Assembly: GCF_002847285.1 (NCBI RefSeq)
Contig: NZ_CP025407.1
Span: 7,381,001 to 7,445,000 of the forward strand
Direction of reading: 5' to 3'
Length of the DNA: 64,000 bases
DNA from: Streptomyces sp. CMB-StM0423
GTDB lineage: Bacteria > Actinomycetota > Actinomycetes > Streptomycetales > Streptomycetaceae
Shown: positions 42,193 to 50,496 of the stretch, piece by piece
Layout of the letters: the number at the start of each line of letters is the position of its first letter
Numbering within the stretch: position 1 is the stretch's first letter
Program-made: the position numbers and the translations under genes
Notes under the pieces: generated by a model
Told to the model about the DNA's origin: nothing
Seen by the model: only the letters and a program-made list of their open reading frames with translations
Database searches by the model: none

Positions 42193-43318
42193 CGGCGCCT
42201 GGCTCCGCGGGTACGGGCCCTGGGCCGGAGTCCGGGCCGGGCTCCGGTTCGGGCGTGTCGGCCAGCAGCCGGGTCAGCTCGCGGACCGCCGTGCGGCCGG
42301 CGCGGTTGGCGCCGATGGTGCTCGCCGACGGGCCGTAGCCCACGAGGTGGATCCGCGGGTCGCGGGCCGCGCGAGTGCCCTCCATGCGGATGCCGCCGCC
42401 CGGCTCGCGGAGCCGCAGCGGCGCCAGGTGGTCGACGGCCGCGCGGAAGCCCGTGGCCCACAGGATCGCGTCCGCGCGGAAGACCGTCCCGTCCGCCCAG
42501 GCCACGCCGTCCGGCGTGATCCGCTCGAACACCGGCCGCCGCACCAGCACGCCGGCCGCCTGCGCGGCGCGTACCTCGTCCGTCAGCGCCAGACCGGTCT
42601 CGCCGACCACGCTCTTCGGCGGCAGCCCGGCCCGTACCCGCTCGTCGACCCTGGCGACCACGGCCCGGCCCCAGTCCTCGGTGAACGGGCCCTCCCGCCA
42701 CACCGGCGGCCGGCGTGTCACCCACGCGGTCTCCGCCGCGGTCCCCGCCAGCTCCAGCAGGTGCTGCGTGCCGGAGGCGCCGCCGCCGACGACCACGACG
42801 CGCTGCCCGGCGAAGTCCTGCGGGCCGCGGTACTGCGCGGTGTGGAGCTGCCGGCCGCGGAACGTCTCCTGGCCCGGGTAGCGCGGCCAGAACGGCCGGT
42901 CCCAGGTGCCCGTGGCGTTGACCAGCGCGCGCGCCGACCACGTGCCCGCGTCCGTGACCACCTGGAGCCGCCCGGTCTCCGTCCCGGCGCCCTCGCGCAC
43001 CTCGGCGACGTTCACCGGCCGGCGCACGGGCAGCTCGAAGGTGCGTTCGTACGCACCGAAGTACTCCGCGACGACCTCCGCGGCCGGCCGGGCCCCGTCC
43101 GCCTCGGCGGCGGCCAGCGGCATGCCGGGCAGGTCGTGTACGCGGTGCGCCTTGCCGTACGTCAGCGTCGGCCAGCGGAACTGCCACGCGCCGCCCGGCC
43201 CGGGGGAGTGGTCCAGGACGACGAAGTCCAGGCCCGCACGGCGCAGGAAGAACGCCGCCGACAGCCCGGCCTGTCCCGAGCCGATCACCACCACCTGCGT
43301 CCGTACGATGCCGCTCAT
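42176..43318 (-). CDS. FAD-dependent flavoprotein monooxygenase (FMO/CzcO-like)
   Basis: A 380-residue flavoprotein. FAD site VVIGSGQAGLSAA (residues 9-21), ALVNATGTWDRPFWP and an NADPH site VVVVGGGASGTQ (about 165) mark the class B monooxygenase/CzcO family. The C-terminal ILWATGFRAAVDHLAPL is the usual end motif. The Gly-Pro-Glu-rich tail (about 355-372) looks disordered. The substrate is unknown. The start MSGIVRT is preferred; a longer start 12 codons upstream is possible. It is divergent from the YjbQ gene 55 bp away. Confidence 0.88.
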   Translation of the reverse strand: MSGIVRTQVVVIGSGQAGLSAAFFLRRAGLDFVVLDHSPGPGGAWQFRWPTLTYGKAHRVHDLPGMPLAAAEADGARPAAEVVAEYFGAYERTFELPVRRPVNVAEVREGAGTETGRLQVVTDAGTWSARALVNATGTWDRPFWPRYPGQETFRGRQLHTAQYRGPQDFAGQRVVVVGGGASGTQHLLELAGTAAETAWVTRRPPVWREGPFTEDWGRAVVARVDERVRAGLPPKSVVGETGLALTDEVRAAQAAGVLVRRPVFERITPDGVAWADGTVFRADAILWATGFRAAVDHLAPLRLREPGGGIRMEGTRAARDPRIHLVGYGPSASTIGANRAGRTAVRELTRLLADTPEPEPGPDSGPGPVPAEPGAVSAAV

Positions 43319-43373
43319 GTGTGCGCCAACGCCCGTGGCGGCACGGATCTTCCCCATGCGCGATGCTGGCCCC

Positions 43374-43796
43374 ATGACCGACGTCTTCACGACCCACGCG
43401 CTCCGGATCACCACCGGGTCCGGCGAGTCCGTGCACGACCTCACCGCGGAGTGCGACGCCTTCCTGCGCGAGGCGGCCGACGGCCGCGACGGGCTGCTCA
43501 ACGTGTTCGTCCCGCACGCCACCGCGGGCATCGCGATCATCGAGACGGGCGCGGGCAGCGACGACGACCTCCTCGTCGCGCTGCACGACCTGCTGCCCGC
43601 CGACGACCGCTGGAACCACCGGCACGGCAGCCCGGGACACGGCCGCGACCACGTGCTGCCCGCGCTGGTGCCGCCGCACGCCACGCTGCCGGTGATCGGC
43701 GGCCGGCTGGAGCTGGGCACCTGGCAGTCGGTGGTGCTGGTCGACACCAACCGCGACAACCCGCAGCGCAGCGTGCGGCTGTCGTTCCTCGGCTGA
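43374..43796 (+). CDS. YjbQ/UPF0047 family protein
   Basis: A 140-residue single-domain protein of family length. It has LLNVFVPHATAGIAIIETG, GHGRDHVLPALVPPHATLPVIGGRLELGTWQSVVLVDTN and PQRSVRLSFLG, all conserved in YjbQ proteins, some of which show thiamine-phosphate-synthase activity in vitro; the real role is unsettled. The 147 bp that follow, before the secreted phosphatase gene, hold no clear element beyond that gene's ribosome site. Confidence 0.92.
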   Translation: MTDVFTTHALRITTGSGESVHDLTAECDAFLREAADGRDGLLNVFVPHATAGIAIIETGAGSDDDLLVALHDLLPADDRWNHRHGSPGHGRDHVLPALVPPHATLPVIGGRLELGTWQSVVLVDTNRDNPQRSVRLSFLG

Positions 43797-43943
43797 CCGC
43801 GGTCCTGCTCGGGGCACGGCACGGAGGTCGTCTGGTGCTGATCCACTTCCGATGACACCATTCCCAGCGATCACCTGCGCTACATCTCCCCCATCTGCCG
43901 TGCGCCGTAAGGCTGTTCGCGGCCGAGAAGGAAGGACGCTCCC

Positions 43944-44999
43944 ATGCTGCGACGCAGGGCTTACGCCGTCTTGCCGGCACTGCTGCTCACCGTGGCCGCC
44001 GCGGCGCCCGCCGCCGCCGGGCAGGCACCGGCGGAGACTCCGGCCGCGACCGCCTCCGGCGCACCGGTCGGATTCCTGACGTACAACATCTGCGGCAACA
44101 GCCCCAGCACCGAGGACTGCTCCGCGACCCGCGAGGTGGAGAAGAGACGCGACGCGGTCGTCGCGCACGCCCGCGCGGGGAAGAGCGACTTCGTCTTCCT
44201 CCAGGAGGTCTGCTCGCAGCAGTTCGAGACGATAGGCCGGGCCCTGAAGGGCGACGGTTACGACGGACACTTCGTCGAGACCTTCCAGCGGCCCGGCGTG
44301 TGCGACGTGAAGGAGCTGGACGGCACGGTCACCAGGGGTGTGTACGGCATCGCCGTCTACGCCAAGGGGCCGATCACCCCCGGCGAGGCCGTCACGATCG
44401 ACCCCGACGACGACTACACCCGGCAGTACTCCGGCCCGGAGGCATGGCACGCGGCGTGCGTCGAGGCGGAGATCCGGGGCCGCAAGACCCGCGGCTGCTC
44501 GGTCCACCTCTACCCGCAGTACGACGGCAAGCCGCCGGACATCAACGCCCGGCAGGCCGCCAACCTGGCCGCCGACCCGTGGCTCAACGCCGGCACCCCC
44601 GTCGTACTGGGCGGCGACTTCAACCCGCTGCACCGCACGGACACGATCCCCGACCGCAGCACCAGCCCGCGGTCCACCGACCTCGACCCGTTCTACCGGC
44701 CCGCGCTGGGCGGCACCGGCCGGCTCATGGAGGTCGACGAGACCGACGCGGCCCGCTTCGACGCCACCTGCAAAGCCGCCACACCGCGGCCCCGCGCCTG
44801 CCGGTCGGGAGAGCCCACACACGTCCGCCAGTCGGCGGAGGTGAAGGAGGCGAAGCTCGACTACATCTTTGTGGACCAGGACCACTTCGGGAACGCCAGG
44901 GGTGACGCGCTGCCGCGCGACAGCGAGATCTCGGACCACTACGCGCTCGTGGGCTCCGCCACCGTCAGGCAGGACGACGACAACGACGGGCAACGGTAG
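43944..44999 (+). CDS. Secreted endonuclease/exonuclease/phosphatase-family protein
   Basis: A 351-residue exported protein. It has a Sec signal (1-25), then the EEP fold: FLTYNICGN (Asn of the metal site), FVFLQEV (Glu), VVLGGDFNPLH (Asp/Asn pair) and ISDHYALVGS (catalytic His). Six or more cysteines suggest disulfides. The family includes DNase I-like nucleases, sphingomyelinases and phosphatases; secretion suggests nutrient release. GAAGGA lies before the ATG. Confidence 0.88.
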   Translation: MLRRRAYAVLPALLLTVAAAAPAAAGQAPAETPAATASGAPVGFLTYNICGNSPSTEDCSATREVEKRRDAVVAHARAGKSDFVFLQEVCSQQFETIGRALKGDGYDGHFVETFQRPGVCDVKELDGTVTRGVYGIAVYAKGPITPGEAVTIDPDDDYTRQYSGPEAWHAACVEAEIRGRKTRGCSVHLYPQYDGKPPDINARQAANLAADPWLNAGTPVVLGGDFNPLHRTDTIPDRSTSPRSTDLDPFYRPALGGTGRLMEVDETDAARFDATCKAATPRPRACRSGEPTHVRQSAEVKEAKLDYIFVDQDHFGNARGDALPRDSEISDHYALVGSATVRQDDDNDGQR

Positions 45000-45227
45000 G
45001 CCGGGCTGCCGCGCGGCCGGGTCCACTCGGGGACATCCCTGAGGAATGCCTCCGGCCGCTCGCGGCATACTGATTCGTCAGCAACCCGGTCGAACCCGCC
45101 GGGTCGCCGCGGCGGTTCCCCGTTGACTGCCCCGCGACGGCCCGGCCGGCTCCCTCCGCTACCCGGGACCGAGTCGGGCGTGCTGCCCCCACAAGGGGCG
45201 CGCGCACGAGGGGCGGAGGTGGGGCCC

Positions 45228-45467
45228 CTGATGGCGACCGAAGCGGAGCGGACGGCGGACGCGGAGCCCGCGGAACGGGCGGCCCGCGCGGCGGACGCGG
45301 AACGGGCAGCGCCCGCTGATCAGCGGCGTGCTGCTGCTGGCCGTCGAGGTGCTGCTCGCCCGGCACTCGGCGACCTCGACCGCATGCGGCTGCGCGGCTG
45401 CCTGGACGACGCCACCGCCGAGCGCACGACGGCGAAGGTTCTGGGCGACGGCCAAGTCGGCGGCTGA
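45228..45467 (+). pseudogene. Frame-disrupted small membrane-protein gene (probable)
   Basis: Third-position G/C bias points to one frame from about 45228 (MATEAERTADAEPAERAARAADAER), then to the +1 frame from about 45310 to 45363 (PLISGVLLLAVEVLLA, a transmembrane segment), then back to the first frame (LGDLDRMRLRGCLDDATAERTTAKVLG) to the stop at 45467. Two compensating indels in a short single-pass membrane protein gene would explain this. I recognise no family. The rest of the 45.0-45.72 kb gap holds only an inverted repeat at 45568-45589 and the ribosome site of the next gene. Confidence 0.4.
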
Positions 45468-45567
45468 ATACGCGCGGGCGATTTCAGGAAACCGCCCGCC
45501 GCTTCCACCCTTTTCCCTCGCCGAATGCCGGGGAAAGGCCGCGGTCAACTCCCTTGAAGGCTCCAAT

Positions 45568-45589
45568 CCGAGTAGTGCGGACTACTCGG
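45568..45589. promoter_or_regulatory. Perfect inverted repeat upstream of the haloperoxidase-like gene
   Basis: CCGAGTAGT-GCGG-ACTACTCGG has nine-base perfect arms, unusually AT-containing for this genome. It lies 130 bp before the next start codon and 100 bp after the disrupted small gene. It may be an operator or an RNA hairpin. Confidence 0.55.
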
Positions 45590-45719
45590 TCGCGCGGTGG
45601 ACCGTACGGCCGGACTCAGTAGCCTTTTCACGGGGATCCGCGCGGCCCGTACGCGCTTCGCATTTTCCCTCGAATTGACGGAAGCTTTAAAGAAACTTGA
45701 GAGAGGGAGGATGCGCAGC

Positions 45720-47285
45720 ATGACGATCCGAAGACGCCCTCAGGCCGCCGGATCCGCGCCCCGGCGCAGGTCGGTGCTGCTCGGCGGGATCGGCGGCGCC
45801 TCGACCGCGGCCCTGGCCGCGCTGGGCCACAGCGGTTCCGCAACCGCCGCCGAGCCGGCCGGTCAGACGCCCGCGGCGGCCGCCGACTTCGACTTCGACA
45901 CGGGCAACTTCGTCCGCGATCTGATCGCCACCTTCCGTCCCGCGGAGGACGTCTACGGCCCCATGGACGTGACCGTGCTCCACCGGTTCATCCATTTGTC
46001 GACGGCCGCCTGGTTCGACGCCATGGCGCCCTATCACCCGACGGCCGTGGGCGTTTACTCCCGTATCCGCCGCCGCCCTTCGAGCGAGTCCACCACCAAC
46101 CGGAACAAGAACATCGCCGCGCTGTACGCCAATTACCGGGTGATCAAGGGCGTGGAGCCGGGCCGCGGCACGGCCTTCCGCGACCTCATGACCGCGATCG
46201 GTCTCGACCCCGACGACGAGTCGGAGAACCCGACCAGCCCCATCGGCATCGGCAACCTGGCGGGCAACGCCGTCCTGGCCCGTACGGCACACGACGGCAT
46301 GAACCAGCTCGGCGACGTCGGCCGCACCTACAACGGCCGCCCGTACCAGGACTACACCGGCTACCGCCCGGCCAACTCCGCGTACGAGCTGACGAACCCC
46401 TCCCGCTGGCAGCCGAAGCACGGCACCCACAACCGCCGCCTCGCCGGGAACGCGGGCGACAAGGGGATCTTCACCGTCCAGTCGTTCGTCACCCCGCAGC
46501 AGCGGCTGGTCAGGGCGCACACCTTCCGCGACCCGGGCGGCTTCGGGCTCGCGCCGCCCGAGTTCAGCGACCACACCAGGCCGCGGGACTACAAGCGCTC
46601 CGTGGACGAGATCCTGGAGGCGTCGGCCGCGCTGACCGACGAGCAGAAGGTCAAGGCGGAGATCTTCGACAACAAGTTCCTCGGCGTCGGCATCTCCGTG
46701 GGCGCCGCGGCGCAGGCGCACGGCGAGCTGGACCTGGACGACCTCGTCCACCTGCTCTTCGGCAGCACCGTCGCGATCTACGACTCGCTCGTGGCGATCT
46801 GGCACTACAAGGCCAAGTACGACGCCGTCCGGCCGTTCAGCGCCGTCCGGCACGTCTACGGCAGCCGCCGGGTCACCTCCTGGGGCGGCGTGGGCAAGGG
46901 CACGGTGGGCGACATGCCCGCCGACGAGTGGACGAGCTATCTCAACGTCGGCGACCACCCCGAGTACCCCTCCGGCTCCGGGGGCGTCTGCGCGGCCCAG
47001 GCGCAGGCGACGCGGCGGTTCTTCGACGACGACGTGCTGGACTGGACGTTCCGTGCGCCGGCCGGGTCGACGATGGTCGAGCCGGGGGTCACCCCGGGCG
47101 CCGACCTGGCGGTGCACTGGGACACCTGGACGGACTTCGTCAGGGACTGCGCGTACAGCCGGCTGTGGGGCGGCGTGCACTTCTCGAAGACGGCGGAGCG
47201 GTCCATCCCGTTCGGCGAGCAGTTCGGCGATCTGGCCTACGAGTTCGTGCAGCGGCACGTCAGGGGCGAGGTCGCGGAGGACTGA
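45720..47285 (+). CDS. Tat-exported vanadium-haloperoxidase/PAP2-like protein with altered motif
   Basis: A 521-residue protein. Its Tat signal is RRRSVLLGGIGGAS. The helical acid-phosphatase/haloperoxidase core shows KAKYDAVRP (K-x6-RP, about 364), PEYPSGS (about 413) and SRLWGGVHF (about 479). The first and third motifs supply the anion-binding Lys, Arg, Arg and the His that binds vanadate or becomes phosphorylated. The second has Ser where PSGH normally has its acid-base His. Activity as a haloperoxidase or phosphatase is therefore uncertain. The start is set by GGGAGG 11 nt upstream; an ATG nine bases earlier is too close to it. Confidence 0.85.
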   Translation: MTIRRRPQAAGSAPRRRSVLLGGIGGASTAALAALGHSGSATAAEPAGQTPAAAADFDFDTGNFVRDLIATFRPAEDVYGPMDVTVLHRFIHLSTAAWFDAMAPYHPTAVGVYSRIRRRPSSESTTNRNKNIAALYANYRVIKGVEPGRGTAFRDLMTAIGLDPDDESENPTSPIGIGNLAGNAVLARTAHDGMNQLGDVGRTYNGRPYQDYTGYRPANSAYELTNPSRWQPKHGTHNRRLAGNAGDKGIFTVQSFVTPQQRLVRAHTFRDPGGFGLAPPEFSDHTRPRDYKRSVDEILEASAALTDEQKVKAEIFDNKFLGVGISVGAAAQAHGELDLDDLVHLLFGSTVAIYDSLVAIWHYKAKYDAVRPFSAVRHVYGSRRVTSWGGVGKGTVGDMPADEWTSYLNVGDHPEYPSGSGGVCAAQAQATRRFFDDDVLDWTFRAPAGSTMVEPGVTPGADLAVHWDTWTDFVRDCAYSRLWGGVHFSKTAERSIPFGEQFGDLAYEFVQRHVRGEVAED

Positions 47286-47315
47286 CCCGCCCGGGAAACC
47301 GGGACGCGGGGAGCG

Positions 47316-47346
47316 CGGGGCGGTGCGGATCCACGGCACCGCCCCG
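47316..47346. terminator. Bidirectional hairpin between convergent genes
   Basis: CGGGGCGGTGC and GCACCGCCCCG form an 11-bp perfect stem with a 9-nt loop, extendable by a G-T and two further pairs. It lies between the haloperoxidase-like gene and the convergent HAD gene and could end both transcripts. Confidence 0.7.
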
Positions 47347-47409
47347 TGCCCGCCCGGCCCGCATCCGGGCGGCACCCCCGGCACGTACGCCCCGGTGCCC
47401 GGCCGGGGG

Positions 47410-48096
47410 TCACGACCCGTCCGTCACCCACGCGAACGCGCGCTCCGCCGAGAACTCCCGCTGCCCGCCCCGGAACACCAGCCCCGCGCCCGACTCGACC
47501 GCTTCGTCCGCCTGTTCCGGCAGATACGGCACCGCCACGCACCGCATCCCCGCGCGGCGCGCTGCCTCCCACCCCGGCGGCGCGTCCTCGACCACCGCGC
47601 AGTCCTCCGGCCGTACGCCCAGCCTCCGGGCCGCCTCCAGGAACACGTCGGGCTCCGGCTTGCCGCGCTCGACCTCCTCCGCCGAGACCAGCGTGGGGAA
47701 CAGCCCGCCCAGCCCCGCCGCCGGCAGCACCGCCTCGATGGCGGTGCGCGAGGAGCCGGACGCGACGGCGATCGGGCACCCGGCCGCGCGCAGCATCTCG
47801 GCGAACGCCCGCATCTGCGGATACGCCTGGGTCGACGCCCGCGCCAGTTGCAGGTACGCGGCGTTCTTCGCCGCCATCAGCTCCGCCACCGGCGCCGCCA
47901 GCGCGTACCGCTCGCGCAGCGTGCGCATCGTCTCCAGGGTGCCGACGCCCAGGAAACCGGCGTGCTCCTCCCAGGTGAAGCCCGTGATGCCGTGCTGTTC
48001 GAGAACACGGCTCCCGGCCTCGTAGTAGTTCGGTTCGCTGTCGACGAGGGTGCCGTCGAGGTCGAAGACGACGGCGGTGGTACCGGTGGCGCTCAT
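47410..48096 (-). CDS. HAD-IA phosphatase (beta-phosphoglucomutase-like)
   Basis: A 228-residue HAD enzyme. It has VVFDLDGTLVDSE (Asp12 nucleophile, Asp14), cap domain YYEAGSRVLEQHGITGFTWEEHAGFLG, VASGSSRTAI (motif II), GKPEPDVFLEAARRLGV (Lys, motif III) and AVVEDAPPGWEAARRAGM (motif IV). It is a typical sugar-phosphate phosphatase or mutase and the substrate is unknown. It is transcribed toward the haloperoxidase-like gene. Confidence 0.9.
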   Translation of the reverse strand: MSATGTTAVVFDLDGTLVDSEPNYYEAGSRVLEQHGITGFTWEEHAGFLGVGTLETMRTLRERYALAAPVAELMAAKNAAYLQLARASTQAYPQMRAFAEMLRAAGCPIAVASGSSRTAIEAVLPAAGLGGLFPTLVSAEEVERGKPEPDVFLEAARRLGVRPEDCAVVEDAPPGWEAARRAGMRCVAVPYLPEQADEAVESGAGLVFRGGQREFSAERAFAWVTDGS

Positions 48097-48158
48097 ACGG
48101 CAAGCATGCCAAGCCCGGCACGAAGCGGACGCCCCGGGTCCGTCGGCGGGGGGAGGGG

Positions 48159-49142
48159 TCAGCCGGTGACCGGGACGCCGGGGTTGACCAGGCCGCGGCC
48201 GCCGCTGACGGTGTTGCTGCCGGAGACGGTCACGGGGCAGCTTTGCGCGTCGTAGTTGGTGACGTCGATGGCGTACCGGTCGGGCCCCGTCGCGCCGCCG
48301 AGGTCGGACCTGTTGCCGCGGAACGTGGCGTTGCAGCCCCAGCCGTCCTGCACCTCGTGGGTCTGGTAGCCGTCGTTGGTCGTGCCGCGGCCGGTGTTGT
48401 CCGCCACCAGTACGTCGTTGCCCTTGATGTCGACCCACGAGTCGTCGTAGTTCGCGCCGGTCAGGCCGCTGCCGTCGAAGGTGTTGCCGATGATCCGGGC
48501 GCCGGTGGTGCCTTCCTTGATGTCGACGTTCTCGCCGCCGACGCCGGGGCCGATCGTGTTGCCCTCGATCAGGATGCGGTCGCTGCGGTCGCCGGTGCCG
48601 CCCGCGCTGCCGACGTAGACGCCCTCGCCCATGCCGCGGCCGTTCTGCCCGGTGTCGTGGATCCGGGAGTCGGTGATCGAGCCGTCGGAGCTGGAGTTGC
48701 GGAAGTGCACCGCCTCCATGTCCAGGTCGTGCACGGTGACGGAGGCGATGTCCACGTGGTCGGCGGCGTCCATCACGATGCCCTTCTGGCCGCCGGTGAC
48801 CGTGAACCCGGTCAGGTTCCAGTACGAGGCGCCGTCCAGGTGCAGCCCGTAGCCGCCGCCGGCGACCAGCACGGCGCCGGCGGAGCCGGTGAGGGCGGCG
48901 GGCGCGGAGCCGCTGCCGGAGGCGGTGACGTCGAAGTTGCCGCGGTACGTCCCGTCCGCCATCCGGATCGTGTCGCCCGGTCCCGCGGCGGCGAGGGCCG
49001 CCTCCAACTCGTCGGCCGTGGACACGTCGATCACCTCGGCGGCGTCCGCGGGCCGGGCGGCGGCAGCCGCCTGGAGGCCGGCCAGGAGGGCGGCGGCGGA
49101 CACCAGGGCGGCCGCGATACGGGCGGGGTGCGCTCCGTGCAT
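48159..49142 (-). CDS. Secreted right-handed parallel beta-helix protein
   Basis: A 327-residue exported protein. A Sec signal (1-34) is followed by VIDVSTADELEAALAAAGPGDTIRMADGTYRGNF, the standard start of pectate-lyase-like beta-helices, and by many short repeats (WNLTGFTVTGGQKGIVMDAADHVDIASVTVHD, then SRIHDTGQNG, GNTIGPGVGG, GNTFDGSG). Two cysteines near the end probably cap the helix. It may be a polysaccharide lyase or epimerase, but no catalytic Lys/Arg pattern is clear. GAGGAG precedes the ATG by 9 nt. Confidence 0.85.
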   Translation of the reverse strand: MHGAHPARIAAALVSAAALLAGLQAAAAARPADAAEVIDVSTADELEAALAAAGPGDTIRMADGTYRGNFDVTASGSGSAPAALTGSAGAVLVAGGGYGLHLDGASYWNLTGFTVTGGQKGIVMDAADHVDIASVTVHDLDMEAVHFRNSSSDGSITDSRIHDTGQNGRGMGEGVYVGSAGGTGDRSDRILIEGNTIGPGVGGENVDIKEGTTGARIIGNTFDGSGLTGANYDDSWVDIKGNDVLVADNTGRGTTNDGYQTHEVQDGWGCNATFRGNRSDLGGATGPDRYAIDVTNYDAQSCPVTVSGSNTVSGGRGLVNPGVPVTG

Positions 49143-49347
49143 GCTGAGTCTCCTCGTGTGGGGGGTGGTCTCACGGTGCGCGGCCCCTGCGCGGACCACA
49201 TTGTGCTGTACATCCGCCCGATGCGGTACGGGCCCGGCAGGCAGGACCGGGCGGGGGAGCAGGGGTGCGGGAGACCGCCGGACGGCCGGGAGATCGTCGG
49301 GTAGGGTCGCCCGGACCGGCTCCGGACCTGCTGGAAGGGGAAAACCC

Positions 49348-50394
49348 ATGGGTGAATCGGTTCTGCGGGCTTGTGTCGGCTCGTTCTCCAGTGGCGGCGG
49401 CGCCGGGATCACCGTCGCCCACGTCGACCCCGGCACGGGCGCCCTCACCCCGCGGCACTCGACCGACGCCCTGCGCGACCCCTCGTTCCTCGCCGTCGCC
49501 GACGGCGGCCTGCTGTACGCCGTGAGCGAGACCGAGGGCGGCAGCGTGGCCGCGTTCCGGCTCGGCGACGACAAGCCCGAGCCCGCCGGCGACCCCGTAC
49601 CCGTCAGCGGCGACCACCCCACCCACCTCGCGCTCGCCGGCGGCCACCTCCTCACCGCCAACTACGCCTCCGGCAGCTTCAGCACGGTGACCGTCAACCG
49701 TGACGGCACCCTCGCGGGACCCGCCGCGCTGCTGCAGCACGAGGGCAGCGGCCCGGTCGCCGAGCGGCAGGAGGGCCCGCACGCCCACCAGGTGGTCCCC
49801 GACCCGACCGGCCGCTGGGTCCTCGGCGTCGACCTCGGCACCGACTCCGTGCTCGTCTGCGCCCTCGACGCCGACCGCGGCGCCCTGCGGCTGAACCACG
49901 AGGTGCCGCTGCGCCCCGGCACCGGCCCGCGCCACCTGGCCTTCCACCCGGAAGGACACCGCGTCTACGTCGCCTGCGAGCTGGAGCCCGTCGTCACCGT
50001 CTGCTCCTGGGACGCCGCCACCGGCACCCTCGAACCGCTCGCCGAGGCACCGCTGCTGACGGACGAGACGGCCGCGGCGGACGAGACCCCGTACGCCTCC
50101 GGCATCGCCGTCTCCCCGGACGGCCGCTTCTGCTGGACCGCCGTCCGCGGCCCCGACGTCGTCGCCACCCTCGCGCTCGGCGACGACGGCGGCGTCCGCG
50201 ACCTCGTCTCGAACGTCCCCTGCGGCGGCACCTGGCCGCGGGACCTCGCGATCGACCCGGAAGGCCGGCACCTCTACGCGGCCAACGAGCGCTCCGGGGA
50301 CGTCACATGGTTCGACATCGACGCCGAGAGCGGCATGCCGCGGCGCTCCGGCTCGGCCGCGCTGCCGGCGGCGTCGTGCGTCGTCTTCGCCTGA
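49348..50394 (+). CDS. Lactonase-family beta-propeller (6-phosphogluconolactonase-like)
   Basis: A 348-residue seven-bladed propeller of the YbhE/Pgl family (PF10282). It has ACVGSFSSGGGAGITVAHVD, LLTANYASGSFSTVTV, GPHAHQVVPDPTGRWVLGVDLGTD, GTGPRHLAFHPEGHRVYVACEL and WPRDLAIDPEGRHLYAANERSGDVTWF, one per blade. Members hydrolyse 6-phosphogluconolactone or cyclise carboxymuconate. There is no signal peptide, so it is cytoplasmic. GGAAGGGG lies before the ATG. Confidence 0.9.
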   Translation: MGESVLRACVGSFSSGGGAGITVAHVDPGTGALTPRHSTDALRDPSFLAVADGGLLYAVSETEGGSVAAFRLGDDKPEPAGDPVPVSGDHPTHLALAGGHLLTANYASGSFSTVTVNRDGTLAGPAALLQHEGSGPVAERQEGPHAHQVVPDPTGRWVLGVDLGTDSVLVCALDADRGALRLNHEVPLRPGTGPRHLAFHPEGHRVYVACELEPVVTVCSWDAATGTLEPLAEAPLLTDETAAADETPYASGIAVSPDGRFCWTAVRGPDVVATLALGDDGGVRDLVSNVPCGGTWPRDLAIDPEGRHLYAANERSGDVTWFDIDAESGMPRRSGSAALPAASCVVFA

Positions 50395-50450
50395 CCCGGG
50401 CGCACGGTCCGGCCCGTACCCCGGGCGCGTGGACGCGGTCCTGAAACAGC

Positions 50451-50478
50451 GGAGCCGCCGGCGTGCGCTGGCGGCTCC
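50451..50478. terminator. Bidirectional hairpin after the lactonase gene
   Basis: GGAGCCGCC and GGCGGCTCC pair over a 10-nt loop that itself contains GCG/CGC. It lies between the convergent lactonase and CbiX-like genes. Confidence 0.65.
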
Positions 50479-50496
50479 CGATGTCCTGCGGGTACG

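Noticed and set aside
41994..45068. A long minus-strand frame spanning the monooxygenase, YjbQ and phosphatase genes
   Set aside because: It crosses real genes on both strands and has the composition of a shadow frame.
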